The position numbers were made by a program, and so were the translations under genes. DNA of 64,000 nt from an uncultured Saprospiraceae bacterium (GTDB lineage: Bacteria; Bacteroidota; Bacteroidia; Chitinophagales; Saprospiraceae): contig CAKZTD010000143.1 of NCBI GenBank assembly GCA_937921595.1, positions 1 to 64,000 on the forward strand, in the 5' to 3' direction. Below, one piece after another: positions 1 through 9,049 of the stretch. The notes beneath the pieces are model-generated. The model made no database searches. It saw nothing but the letters and a program-made list of their open reading frames with translations, and had not been told where the DNA came from. How positions within the stretch are numbered: the first letter of the stretch is position 1; each line of letters starts with the position of its first letter.

Positions 1-1
1 C

Positions 2-379
2 GGCCAATTAAAAGCAAAAGGATTCGCTTCTACCAATGTTGTTTTCGGAATCGGCTCCTACACTTATCAGTATGTAACGCGAGACACCTTCGGCTTCGCG
101 ATGAAAGCAACCTACGGAGTCGTAAACGGCGCAGGCAGACCAATATTTAAAAATCCCAAAACAGACGACGGTACCAAAAAATCCGCAAAAGGATTAATTC
201 AATTAACCCAGCATGAAGATGGAATCAAAATGAAAGACATGGCCTCGGAGGAAGAAGAAGCTAGCGGTTTATTAGAAACGATTTATAAGGATGGAAAACT
301 TTTGAAAGAAGTGAGTTTATCAGAAATCAGAGAACGTATGGATCACCAGGTTTTAAAAAATAAAGTAATCCAAGAATAA
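2..379 (+). CDS. nadV: Nicotinamide phosphoribosyltransferase, C-terminal part (truncated by window edge)
   Basis: This open frame enters from the left edge and ends at a TAA. It encodes the last 125 residues of an enzyme that joins nicotinamide to PRPP to make NMN for NAD salvage in the cytoplasm. The recognisable part is the C-terminal core of the NAMPT/NadV family: FGIGSYTYQYVTRDTFGFAM, then the YGVVNG segment and DDGTKKSAKGL, which match bacterial NadV proteins closely. An internal ATG at 101 is only a methionine within the conserved core, so it is not a start. Two nucleoside deoxyribosyltransferase-like genes follow 119 bp downstream on the same strand, which suggests a salvage cluster. 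The 5' part lies outside the window. The family call is confident, but completeness upstream cannot be judged. Confidence 0.9.
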   Translation, partial: GQLKAKGFASTNVVFGIGSYTYQYVTRDTFGFAMKATYGVVNGAGRPIFKNPKTDDGTKKSAKGLIQLTQHEDGIKMKDMASEEEEASGLLETIYKDGKLLKEVSLSEIRERMDHQVLKNKVIQE

Positions 380-448
380 AGATTTGAATCACACTCTTTC
401 AAGTTTAAAACCGACCGTAGGAGGTTGCAACTTGGAAGTAGATAATAA

Positions 449-467
449 TGCAAGTTTGTAACTTGCA
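449..467. repeat. Small perfect hairpin between nadV and the deoxyribosyltransferase pair
   Basis: TGCAAGTT (449-456) and AACTTGCA (460-467) form an 8-bp perfect stem around a TGT loop. The preceding bases (425-434, TTGCAACTTG) carry a related motif. No T-tract follows, so it is not a classical terminator. It looks like one of the short palindromic extragenic elements common in Bacteroidota genomes, though that is inference. Confidence 0.4.
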
Positions 468-498
468 CCAGAGCAAATAAAAAATAAAAACACACAAA

Positions 499-879
499 AT
501 GAAAAAAGTATTCCTAGGCGGAACCTGCAACAACTCCAAATGGAGAGAAACACTAATCCCTCAATTAAAAATAAATTACTTCAATCCAGTAGTCCCGGAA
601 TGGAATGACCAAGCCTATCAAAAAGAGCTATCAGAGAGAGAAAACTGCGACTATTGCCTTTACGTCCTCACCGCAAAAATGAAAGGCGTTTACTCCATCG
701 CAGAAGTCATCGACGACTCCAACAAACGACCAGAAAAAACCATCTTTTGCTATTCAGAGCATGATGGCGAATTCGATCCGACAATTTTAAAAAGTCTAAA
801 AGCAGTAGGGAAGATGGTCGAAAAGAACGGAGGCCAATGGTGCTTAACATTTGAAGAACTAAGTAAAAAAATGACATGA
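499..879 (+). CDS. Nucleoside 2-deoxyribosyltransferase-like protein (first of pair)
   Basis: A 126-residue cytoplasmic protein of the nucleoside 2-deoxyribosyltransferase-like superfamily (Rossmann-like fold; Nuc_deoxyri_tr2 type). These enzymes cleave or exchange the N-glycosidic bond of (deoxy)nucleosides or related nucleotides. Visible features are the N-terminal strand-loop VFLGGTCNN (residues 4-12), which matches the glycine-rich substrate loop, and YSIAEVID around Glu69, the position of the catalytic nucleophile in the family. The ATG follows an A-rich leader. The stop overlaps the start of the next gene (ATGA at 876-879), so the two are translationally coupled. The upstream nadV gene makes an NAD or nicotinamide substrate plausible. 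The substrate itself cannot be read from the sequence. Confidence 0.7.
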   Translation: MKKVFLGGTCNNSKWRETLIPQLKINYFNPVVPEWNDQAYQKELSERENCDYCLYVLTAKMKGVYSIAEVIDDSNKRPEKTIFCYSEHDGEFDPTILKSLKAVGKMVEKNGGQWCLTFEELSKKMT

Positions 880-1328
880 CTGTTATAAAACCACCACAAA
901 GAATTAACGCAGATAGCAAAAATCACAAAGTCTTATTAGCCGGTTCGATAGAAATGGGAAAAGCTGAAAACTGGCAGAAAGACATCGAAGGACATTTTAA
1001 AAATAAGCCGAATTTCATTCTACTCAATCCTCGCAGAGACGACTGGGATTCAAGCTGGGAGCAAACATTTGAAAATCCAAACTTCTATCAGCAAGTTCAT
1101 TGGGAATTGAACGCCCTAGAAAAAGCAGACACCATCATTATGTATCTCTGCCCAGAAACCAAATCTCCCATTTCATTATTAGAACTCGGTTTATATGCCA
1201 ATAGCAAGAAGTTACTAATCTGTTGCCCAACCGGATTCTGGAGAAAAGGAAATGTCGAAATCATCGCCGATAAATTCAACATCCCATTCTACGAAACAAT
1301 AGAACAATTACTAAAAAAACACTTCTAA
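876..1328 (+). CDS. Nucleoside 2-deoxyribosyltransferase-like protein (second of pair)
   Basis: A 150-residue protein of the same superfamily as the preceding gene, but divergent from it. The glycine loop is VLLAGSIEMG (residues 19-28). NPRRDDWDSSW (51-61) is typical of the Nuc_deoxyri_tr2 branch. Glu103 in the segment SPISLLELGLYA aligns with the catalytic glutamate. Its ATG overlaps the previous stop by four bases. Two different paralogues in tandem suggest a heteromeric enzyme or two substrates. With nadV in front, a role in nicotinamide or nucleotide base salvage is a reasonable inference. The exact reaction is unknown. Confidence 0.72.
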   Translation: MTVIKPPQRINADSKNHKVLLAGSIEMGKAENWQKDIEGHFKNKPNFILLNPRRDDWDSSWEQTFENPNFYQQVHWELNALEKADTIIMYLCPETKSPISLLELGLYANSKKLLICCPTGFWRKGNVEIIADKFNIPFYETIEQLLKKHF

Positions 1329-1343
1329 AAACTACTCCTTTTT

Positions 1344-1374
1344 CTCTGTGCACCTCTGCCTCCTCTGTGGTTAA
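1344..1374. repeat. CTCTGTGG-type extragenic motif
   Basis: CTCTGTG, CTCTG and CTCTGTGG follow one another, ending in TTAA that contains the stop codon of the minus-strand permease gene. The string resembles the CTCTGTG..CTCTGTGGTTAA extragenic motif that I recall from many unrelated bacterial genomes. Its function is unknown. The identification is from memory, not from a search. Confidence 0.4.
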
Positions 1375-4300
1375 TCCCGCCTCACCATCTCAATAAAATT
1401 ATCCCCAAAATCCCCATCAATCAAAACATGATTAGGATCAATCCCTATTTTCAAAGGTTCCCAATTCACCTCAATACTCAATCTTGTATGTCCTTCATTA
1501 ATCCTATACTTTTTTAGATAGATCAATTTTTCATTACCATCTTCACCCTCACCATAAATCCCAATATCCACCCAATCATCAACACCAATCATTTTCTCAT
1601 TCCCCAAACTATCTCTCCGATATTTATTTGCTTCAAGTTCTAAATCCACACGATAAAGATCATCAGCCAATTCCTCAAAATGCCCACTAATCATTTTATT
1701 ATCATAATAAGTCACCGTTTCAAAAAGGTCCTCAACCACATATTGCAAACTATCAGGAGTTACCACTTTAAAGTATTCCAATAGATCAGCACTAGTCGCA
1801 TAACGTTCCTTTTGCAACAAACCACCGAAACCATTCCAATCTCGGATAAATCTTTTCAAAGCCAAATTCATACTATCCTCCGAGATATAATGTTGTAAAG
1901 CATAGAGGTTAATTCCGCCTTTGCGATAGGCAATATAGTCCTGCTTATCAACCTCAGATAAGGGCACCTCAGGATTGAAATCGTTGGCTCTTCCTAGGAA
2001 ATAACGATCCATTTCATTTTCTATAAGTTGATTCATCTTGTCTTCTGAAAACCGCCGCTTCATCACCATGATTGCAGAATATTGAGCAAGCGACTCCAAC
2101 AACATTTTTCGACCTTTTACATTTGCGGCAATCAACTGCAACCCCCACCATTGATGAGCAACTTCGTGAGCAGTTATAAAAAATGGCATATCAATATCTG
2201 TTTCATCATTGACATCCATCATAAAACCTAAAGACTCAGAATAAGGAATTGAATTTGGAAATGATTGCGCATATTTTACATAACGAGGCACCTCCATGAT
2301 TCGCATTTGCCGATAAGGGTAAGGACTAAATTGTTCACTAAAATAATCCAAAGAATGCTGCATAGATTCCATCATTCGATGTAAGTTGTAATCATGACCT
2401 TCGTGATGATAAATTTCTAATTGTACACTTCTTTCCAAGCTGTCATTTTTTTGCATCCATTGATCCTGAAATAGCTCATAGTCAGCAGATACAATCGAAT
2501 AAAAATTGATGATTGCTTGATCCATTTTATAATGAAAATAATTTCGATTTGCCTCTGTCCATTTTCTTTTTAAGACACCAGGAGCAATTGCCGTTTGAGA
2601 AAGTTCAGTTCCTATGATAATCTCAAAATCAATTTCGTATCCATCATCTCCGGATTTAGCATTTTGTAATTCAAGCGGATCATTTCGATCGACTCTACCT
2701 GATTTTGCTTCTAGCTTGTATTGTTTTCTAGTTTGATCACTTTCCAATTCATAGCTACTGTTATAGCCTAAAGTTGGAAAATAATCTTGATTGAAAAAAG
2801 TGCCATTGTGAATGATTTTTGAACCTGGATTTGATTCAACAAAGCCCTCAGTAATATAAGATTGCTTGAATGCCATTTCAATAGTATCACCAGGTTCTAA
2901 AGCTTGATCCAATTCATAAATGAAATAGTGGTAATCTTTATATTTTTCATTCAATTTTGCACCTCCTTCAATTTTTAAATACTCAAATTTTGCCTGAGGA
3001 TCAATTCTTTTTTGAATGTGAATTTCTTGTAGTGGTTGGTTCGTTTTGTTTGTGAGTAAATAATAACCTTCAACGGTATAATCACGGTCTGAAGGGTAAA
3101 GTTCTACCTGTAAGTTTACAGCGATTATTTTTGGCTGAGGAAGATAGGTTAGTTTTTTGAGCGTTTTTTCATAGTCCGCTCTATAGTTATCCTTTTTGGA
3201 AGCAGTCCAATAGTCATTTAAGACATTTGTATTATAAAATATAAAAGAACCCAAGGAAATAAAAAGTATAAGACTTACCAATCCCATTTTTAAAATAGAA
3301 GCATTGAATCTTTGTTTCGCTAGCCTCCATCGGGTTTTTAAATGAGTCTCTTTACCTCTAATTGAAAAAACAACTGCTACCAAAAACAACATAAAAACAA
3401 AAAGTATCCAATAGGTTTTAAAGTAAATATATGGAATCAGAAAATGACCATATCCATTCATGTCTGAGTAACTACTTAGATTGTCTCCTCCAAATTGATA
3501 GAGGTTGTGACTAAAGCCCATTTTATCAAATATCAAAACCAGTATAAAAAACAGCAGAACCATTAAGTGGGAAATATACTTCGAATTCAATAAGACTTGG
3601 ATCAAAAAAGAGACGACACTAAATAGAACTAGAAAAGGAAATAACTCTAAGAAAAACCCACTTATGTACAGCTCTATTTCAAATTGATAAAACCCTTTTA
3701 CCGATTGAAAGATAAGCCCTGAAATGATGAGTGAAAGCGTCAAAATAGTAAAGATCATCATCAAGCCAATGAATTTACCAGCTAAACTTACAAAGTCTGA
3801 TATCGGCAATGCATCATAAATAAGATCTAATTTTATTGTTCTCTCTTTCCAAATCAATTCACCAGAATAAAAAATAAGAATTATCAAAAAGAAATAAATC
3901 GACATCTCTTGAAGCTCTTCAATGATCAAATAGGTTCTTGGAAAACTACTAATTCCATAAGAATTTTCTAGGCTAATTGAATTTATTAAAAGGATGATCA
4001 TTGCACTAATGACAATCGCCCAAAACGAAGCTTCCTTTAACATCGTTTTACAATAAAATATAGAATGATGAGAAAGTTGAACCAAGCTGGTTTTCCAATT
4101 GAATTTTATATTTAAATCTGGCATTTCTATTTCGTTAAAAGGAGCAAATGCAGCTGCCGGATTTTGAGGTGATTTTTTTTTGGAAGACTTGTCTTTGACT
4201 ACGATAAATTGAAACCTAAAGTAGACAATCCCTAAAGCGACCAATCCAATGATGATCCAAAATAAGCGATTGTATAAGAGTAAACCATCTACGGAAAGCA

Positions 4301-4976
4301 AGTCAGCATTTCGTTGAGGTACAGACCATAAATTTACTGCATGTTGAATGGGCGCAAACGCAAAAGGATCTAAAATTCCAGATATAAATGAGTTTTCAAT
4401 GGTTCTACTCAACATCAAAACAATAAAGAAAAAAATAGCTTGTGTATAAACTACAATCAAGTTTTTAGTCAATGCACCAGTAGTAAAGAAAATTGCACTT
4501 CCATAAAAAATCGATGGAAATACCACAAATAGAAACCCTTGAATATATGGCATCATCCGAAAGGGGAGGAGTGCATCAGAATTTCGCCAAGACATGCTTT
4601 CCCCTAGGATCATTCCCCATATGATTCCACTGAAAACGAAACACACGATAATGAAAGATCCCAGAAATCGACCCAATAAATAATCTCGTTTTTTTAATGG
4701 GTTAATAAACATTAAGGACTCCATTTCATGTTCATGATCTCTCAAAATTGCGACACCTGGAATCATTGAAGTTATGATCATAAAAAAACAGGACAAGACC
4801 GCCATCGTATGCGCAATTACATAAGGTGCATTCGTTTTTACTTCCCCAAGATCAACGCCTTGGTAAACGAAGTCTACTCCAACTATTGAAAACAAAAAGA
4901 GTATGGTAAAATACAGATAAGTATCCAATCGTTTTGCTCGGTACTTCAACTCAAAAATCATTATTTCTAGCCACAT
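1371..4976 (-). CDS. ABC transporter permease fused to M1-family aminopeptidase domain
   Basis: A 1201-residue inner-membrane protein. Residues 1 to about 570 contain two blocks of membrane helices of the ABC-2 permease type (first block about 20-260, second about 310-570), separated by a charged cytoplasmic segment. The remainder is a large domain of the M1 aminopeptidase (gluzincin) fold with HEVAHQWWG at 937-945 and the third zinc ligand Glu961 in LLESLAQY. The second His to Glu spacing is one residue longer than in classical M1 enzymes, as I recall for this Bacteroidota family. The gene lies 43 bp downstream of its ATPase gene (5020-5892), so both form one exporter operon. Substrate unknown. 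The peptidase may trim an exported peptide, which is inference. The start at 4976 is followed by another Met at residue 6. Confidence 0.88.
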   Translation of the reverse strand: MWLEIMIFELKYRAKRLDTYLYFTILFLFSIVGVDFVYQGVDLGEVKTNAPYVIAHTMAVLSCFFMIITSMIPGVAILRDHEHEMESLMFINPLKKRDYLLGRFLGSFIIVCFVFSGIIWGMILGESMSWRNSDALLPFRMMPYIQGFLFVVFPSIFYGSAIFFTTGALTKNLIVVYTQAIFFFIVLMLSRTIENSFISGILDPFAFAPIQHAVNLWSVPQRNADLLSVDGLLLYNRLFWIIIGLVALGIVYFRFQFIVVKDKSSKKKSPQNPAAAFAPFNEIEMPDLNIKFNWKTSLVQLSHHSIFYCKTMLKEASFWAIVISAMIILLINSISLENSYGISSFPRTYLIIEELQEMSIYFFLIILIFYSGELIWKERTIKLDLIYDALPISDFVSLAGKFIGLMMIFTILTLSLIISGLIFQSVKGFYQFEIELYISGFFLELFPFLVLFSVVSFLIQVLLNSKYISHLMVLLFFILVLIFDKMGFSHNLYQFGGDNLSSYSDMNGYGHFLIPYIYFKTYWILFVFMLFLVAVVFSIRGKETHLKTRWRLAKQRFNASILKMGLVSLILFISLGSFIFYNTNVLNDYWTASKKDNYRADYEKTLKKLTYLPQPKIIAVNLQVELYPSDRDYTVEGYYLLTNKTNQPLQEIHIQKRIDPQAKFEYLKIEGGAKLNEKYKDYHYFIYELDQALEPGDTIEMAFKQSYITEGFVESNPGSKIIHNGTFFNQDYFPTLGYNSSYELESDQTRKQYKLEAKSGRVDRNDPLELQNAKSGDDGYEIDFEIIIGTELSQTAIAPGVLKRKWTEANRNYFHYKMDQAIINFYSIVSADYELFQDQWMQKNDSLERSVQLEIYHHEGHDYNLHRMMESMQHSLDYFSEQFSPYPYRQMRIMEVPRYVKYAQSFPNSIPYSESLGFMMDVNDETDIDMPFFITAHEVAHQWWGLQLIAANVKGRKMLLESLAQYSAIMVMKRRFSEDKMNQLIENEMDRYFLGRANDFNPEVPLSEVDKQDYIAYRKGGINLYALQHYISEDSMNLALKRFIRDWNGFGGLLQKERYATSADLLEYFKVVTPDSLQYVVEDLFETVTYYDNKMISGHFEELADDLYRVDLELEANKYRRDSLGNEKMIGVDDWVDIGIYGEGEDGNEKLIYLKKYRINEGHTRLSIEVNWEPLKIGIDPNHVLIDGDFGDNFIEMVRRD

Positions 4977-5019
4977 AGTTTTTTATTTTATAACATTCAC
5001 TTGTCCTGAATTGCTAATT

Positions 5020-5892
5020 TCAATGATCAAAAATCTGCGAAAAATACACATCACTCAATTCCGCTTGAACAGGAGAAAATCCATTGCCAGGATGATCCTC
5101 ATTTAAAATATGGATCACCGGTTTACCTGAAAGCAGTTTCTCCGAAATTACCTTATAGTTTTTCTTGTAATCCTTAACTTCTTTTTTTAAAATCGTTTTT
5201 CGAAAAATCTTGCCTTCAATTTCTTTAATCAATTCCAAAGGGTTTCCTTTTAGCAAAACCTCTCCCTGATTAATAATCGCAGTATTGGTACAGAGTTCTT
5301 TAACATCATCAACAATATGAGTAGAAAGAATAACAATCGCCGTTTCACCAATCTCACTCAAGAGGTTATGAAAACGATTTCTTTCAAGTGGATCAAGTCC
5401 AGCAGTTGGTTCGTCGACGATAAGTATTTTTGGATTTGAAAGTAAAGCTTGGGCAATACCAAATCGTTGCTTCATCCCTCCAGAAAAGCCTCCAAGATTT
5501 TTCTTTCTATGGGCATAGAGATTTGTCTTTTCCAATAGAGCTTTGACCATCTCTTTTCTTTTAAATTTATTTGAGATTCCTTTTAAAACGGCCAAATGAC
5601 TGAGTAAAACTTCTGCAGAAATTTTAGGGTATAAGCCAAATGATTGAGGCAAATATCCTAGCGATTTTCTAAGTTCTTCTTTTTGTTTTAAAACATCTAG
5701 GTCACCAAAGGATATTGATCCTTGATCTGCCTCTTGCAAGGTTGCTAAGATTCTCATCAAAGTAGATTTCCCAGCACCATTAGGTCCTAAAAGTCCAAAA
5801 ACACCTTTGGGTATTTCTAGAGAAATATTATTTAAGGCTTGTACGCCGTTTGAATAGGTTTTCGAAAGTCCTGAAATATTTAATGTACTCAT
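5020..5892 (-). CDS. ABC transporter ATP-binding protein
   Basis: A 290-residue cytoplasmic ATPase that powers the adjacent permease/peptidase. The Walker A motif GPNGAGKST is at 36-44, the signature FSGGMKQR begins at 136, Walker B ILIVDEP is at 156-162 with the D-loop AGLDP following, and the switch histidine is in STHIVDD near 190. The order and length fit the CcmA/NatA class of ABC-2 exporters. It is the first gene of a minus-strand operon and is divergent from the histidine kinase at 6094 across a 201-bp region that must hold both promoters. That arrangement suggests, but does not prove, that the kinase system controls the exporter. Confidence 0.93.
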   Translation of the reverse strand: MSTLNISGLSKTYSNGVQALNNISLEIPKGVFGLLGPNGAGKSTLMRILATLQEADQGSISFGDLDVLKQKEELRKSLGYLPQSFGLYPKISAEVLLSHLAVLKGISNKFKRKEMVKALLEKTNLYAHRKKNLGGFSGGMKQRFGIAQALLSNPKILIVDEPTAGLDPLERNRFHNLLSEIGETAIVILSTHIVDDVKELCTNTAIINQGEVLLKGNPLELIKEIEGKIFRKTILKKEVKDYKKNYKVISEKLLSGKPVIHILNEDHPGNGFSPVQAELSDVYFSQIFDH

Positions 5893-6093
5893 ACGATTGA
5901 ATTGTTTGATTCAAATGTATTTCTAAAACTTCTATGACTATAATATATGTGACAAAGTGATTTAAGGATGGGGCAGAAATGCAATTCATTTATATCAAGT
6001 GATTTGATCACACTTTTCGATATGTTGATATATAGATGAGAGCTGTTTGCCAAGTTCTTTGACAAATCAAAATAGCTTGTTTATATTTAAACT

Positions 6094-7257
6094 ATGAAAG
6101 AATTCTATAGAAGGAATAAACGTGTGATTCTTATAGTTTTATTTATTTTACTATTAGGTGTATTTGGAATTGCTTGTCTTGATTATAACTTAGAACATAC
6201 TGGATTGGTATTTTTGCAATCGGCATTATTGACAAGTCTCTATTTGCCAGTTACCTGGGGATTGGCTAAGTTTAAATTTATCAAAATTGATGGATTACGG
6301 TTGAGCAAGGAGATTTACACATCGATGTTACTGTTTTCTTTGGTGGTTTTATATGGCTTGATCGATGCTTGCTTTCGGAATGAGGAATTCACTTTATTTT
6401 TTACAATGCTCTTGCTCTTAAGCTTAACTCTTGGGTATTTTTATTTCAGGAATGATCGAGCAACAAGGAATCAAACAATAGGTAAAAATGATAAATTTCT
6501 TCTCAGTCTTGCTTTTTGGTTTTTTGTAATTGGCTTTGGAGCAGTCATTTTATTTTTGGATGGAGCCGGGAATGACGATGCTTTAGCAGCTATGAGTCTA
6601 GTATATTTTCCTTTACTTTTGTTTTTTGTAATAAGGTGGATATTCAATCAAATAAGAACTGTCGTTAAACTTAAAAATGAACAAGCAAAAACAGAGTTGT
6701 TGCATTTAAAAAGTCAGGTCAGTCCACATTTCTTTTTTAACACTTTGAATAATCTTTATGGTTTGGTCGAAAAGGATTCTAAAAAAGCAAGAACGCTAAT
6801 TTTGAAACTTTCTGATATGATGCGCTACAGTATTTATGAAGGACAAAAAGATGAAGTGACTTTAAGAGAAGAAGTGGAGTATTTGAAAAATTATATTGAA
6901 CTCCACAAGATGCGGTATCATAAAGAAATAAATATAGAATTCAATCTTGATATTCAAAATGAAGATTTAAAAATTATGCCATTATTGTTTATTATTTTAT
7001 TAGAAAATGCATTTAAACATGGAGTAGAAAACCTTATTGAAGATCCATTTGTACGTGTCAATATAACAGGAAAAGAAAATGAAATAGGCTTCATAGTTGA
7101 AAATAATTTTGATGCATCTGAAGTAAAAGAACAATCGGGGATTGGTTTGAAAAATCTAAAACGGAGATTGGAATTGGTTTATCAAAATAATCATGTACTT
7201 TCATTTTTAGAAAAAGAAAATGTCTTTAAAGTGGAATTATCAATAAGAGATTTGTGA
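6094..7257 (+). CDS. LytS/YehU-type sensor histidine kinase
   Basis: A 387-residue inner-membrane kinase. About five or six hydrophobic segments (12-30, 36-56, 76-92, 100-118, 135-156, 166-185) precede a short helix and a His_kinase domain. The phosphoacceptor His212 lies in SQVSPHFFFNTLNN, and the N-box ENAFKHG has Asn305. GIGLKNLKRR is the G-box. There is no recognisable extracellular sensor domain, as is usual for this class in Bacteroidota. It is followed by a DnaJ-like gene and a LytTR regulator on the same strand with short gaps (35 and 39 bp), so all three are probably cotranscribed. Confidence 0.92.
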   Translation: MKEFYRRNKRVILIVLFILLLGVFGIACLDYNLEHTGLVFLQSALLTSLYLPVTWGLAKFKFIKIDGLRLSKEIYTSMLLFSLVVLYGLIDACFRNEEFTLFFTMLLLLSLTLGYFYFRNDRATRNQTIGKNDKFLLSLAFWFFVIGFGAVILFLDGAGNDDALAAMSLVYFPLLLFFVIRWIFNQIRTVVKLKNEQAKTELLHLKSQVSPHFFFNTLNNLYGLVEKDSKKARTLILKLSDMMRYSIYEGQKDEVTLREEVEYLKNYIELHKMRYHKEINIEFNLDIQNEDLKIMPLLFIILLENAFKHGVENLIEDPFVRVNITGKENEIGFIVENNFDASEVKEQSGIGLKNLKRRLELVYQNNHVLSFLEKENVFKVELSIRDL

Positions 7258-7292
7258 TCAGCAGAGAAGAGATTTAATTTAGGCAAATAATT

Positions 7293-7877
7293 ATGGAAAA
7301 TTATTCGAATGATATAAGTATAAAAATAAAGTTAACACTTGAAGAAATGTATTCAGGTGTAACGAAAAAATTTAAATACAAAAGGAAGAAACCTTGCAAT
7401 GTTTGTAAAAAGCCTAGAGGATGTACTAACTGTTCTGGTCAAGGATTAAGGATTGAAGAATCAATAGAAGAAATAAAAATTCCAGAGGGAGTTGATAAGG
7501 GAATGGTTCTCAAGTTTAAGAATCGAGGCCATTATTTCATTGAAAAAAAGAATTTTTGGAATTTGTTTTCTAATAAAAATAGTCATACAAATAATAATGT
7601 TGGAAGTTTAATTATTAATATTGAAGAAGTCAAGCACGATTATTTTTCCAGAGACAAAGCTGATTTAATTTATAAATGTCAAATAAGAAAATCGGACTTA
7701 ACTAAGACTGATAAAAAATTTGAAATTAAGCATTTGGATGATGAAATTATGACCATACAGATTCCGAAAAATACTATTGATGGAAAAATATTTAGAATTA
7801 AAGGAAAAGGATTCAAAAGTATTGCGGATAATCAAACGGGAAGTCTATTAATTATTGCAAAAATTATTGAAGACTAA
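7293..7877 (+). CDS. DnaJ-like C-terminal domain protein lacking a J-domain
   Basis: A 194-residue protein that matches the substrate-binding half of DnaJ. Strands DISIKIKLTLEEMYSGV (8-24) begin C-terminal domain I. A reduced zinc finger, CNVC at 35-38 and CTNC at 44-47, replaces the usual four CxxCxGxG repeats. IKIPEGVDKGMVLKFKNRG follows the finger, and IQIPKNTIDGKIFRIKGKG lies near the end, in the positions of the two typical DnaJ CTD strands. No HPD-containing J-domain is present and no start further upstream would add one, because the histidine kinase ends only 35 bp before. It therefore cannot stimulate DnaK in the usual way. A role as a stand-alone peptide-binding or regulatory factor of the two-component system is inference. 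Confidence 0.8.
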   Translation: MENYSNDISIKIKLTLEEMYSGVTKKFKYKRKKPCNVCKKPRGCTNCSGQGLRIEESIEEIKIPEGVDKGMVLKFKNRGHYFIEKKNFWNLFSNKNSHTNNNVGSLIINIEEVKHDYFSRDKADLIYKCQIRKSDLTKTDKKFEIKHLDDEIMTIQIPKNTIDGKIFRIKGKGFKSIADNQTGSLLIIAKIIED

Positions 7878-7916
7878 AAAATTATTTGAAAAGAATACAG
7901 TGCAATCGAAAAGAAT

Positions 7917-8615
7917 ATGATCAGATACCTCATCATTGACGACGAATACATAGCTCACGATATTATCCAAGAGTATGCTGACTTATTACCTAATTTGGAA
8001 TTGGTCAAAAGTTGTTACGATGCTTTAGAAGCTATAGAATACCTAAGTAATAATAAAGTAGATTTAATTTTTTTGGATTTGAATTTACCCAAGATAAAAG
8101 GTTTTCAATTTTTAAAAACACTTACCAATCCACCAAAAATTATCGTCACTACAGCATATAGTGAATATGCAATAGAAGGTTACGAATTAAACGTTTCTGA
8201 TTACTTATTGAAACCATTTTCTTTCGAACGTTTCCTAAAAGCGATCAATAAAGTAGTTGGTTCTAGTACTCCAGTTATTTCAAATAACGAAAGAGTAGGG
8301 GACGCTCCTTCCAAAAGTATATTCCTTAAGAGTAATAAAAAATACATTCAAGTTTCGCTAGACAAAATCCAATTTATTGAAGCTGCTGGAAATTATACAA
8401 AAGTGATTATTGATGAAGAAGTTATAACAGTTAGAGAAAAAATTTCTGACTTGCTAATATCTTTGGATTCAGATAATTTTATTCAGGTGCATAAATCATT
8501 TGCCGTTTCTAAGAAGCATATAAAGAGTGTGGAGGGAAATAGAATCTCAATTGGCGAAAACCTTATCCCGATTGGGAAACTTTATAAGATGAAGGTAAAT
8601 GAATTATTGAAGTAG
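7917..8615 (+). CDS. LytTR-family response regulator
   Basis: A 232-residue cytoplasmic transcription factor. The receiver domain occupies residues 1-115, with acidic pocket residues Asp8 and Asp9, the phosphoacceptor Asp54 in LIFLDLNLP, and Lys99 in YLLKP. A linker leads to a LytTR DNA-binding domain (about 132-230) with the typical IQFIEAAGNYTKV and FIQVHKSFAV segments. It is the natural partner of the LytS-type kinase at 6094, from which it is separated by the DnaJ-like gene. The target could be the divergent ABC exporter operon, which is inference. Confidence 0.93.
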   Translation: MIRYLIIDDEYIAHDIIQEYADLLPNLELVKSCYDALEAIEYLSNNKVDLIFLDLNLPKIKGFQFLKTLTNPPKIIVTTAYSEYAIEGYELNVSDYLLKPFSFERFLKAINKVVGSSTPVISNNERVGDAPSKSIFLKSNKKYIQVSLDKIQFIEAAGNYTKVIIDEEVITVREKISDLLISLDSDNFIQVHKSFAVSKKHIKSVEGNRISIGENLIPIGKLYKMKVNELLK

Positions 8616-9049
8616 TAGCACTGAAAAATATTTCATCTAAAAATAGGGGAGTGCTCCAGAATCCTGAAAACCATCTGAATCATCAATTCTAGAAAATTCA
8701 CGTAATAGTTTCTTTTAGATTTTTAATTTTCAAAATTTAGCATGGCAAAGAATATCTTAATTTATTTTTCAAAATTTCAATTTCTGACAATCCATCTATT
8801 TATTAAGAAAAGATCAAAAGTAGAGGATTCTGTATAGCAGGAGATGCTCTTTAAAACATTACTTAACATAATATTAATTATGGGAAAGAATAACAAAGAG
8901 ATACTGAGAGAGGGTTTAGGCTAATTTGATTTAAGTGGGTTTTGAATAGATCTTTCCTGGATTTTAAATATCGTGATGGTTCTTAGGATTAAGTTCAAGT
9001 TCTAAGAAAAACTTGTTTCGATACAACGTCCTGTGGCCTAGGCAGAAAA

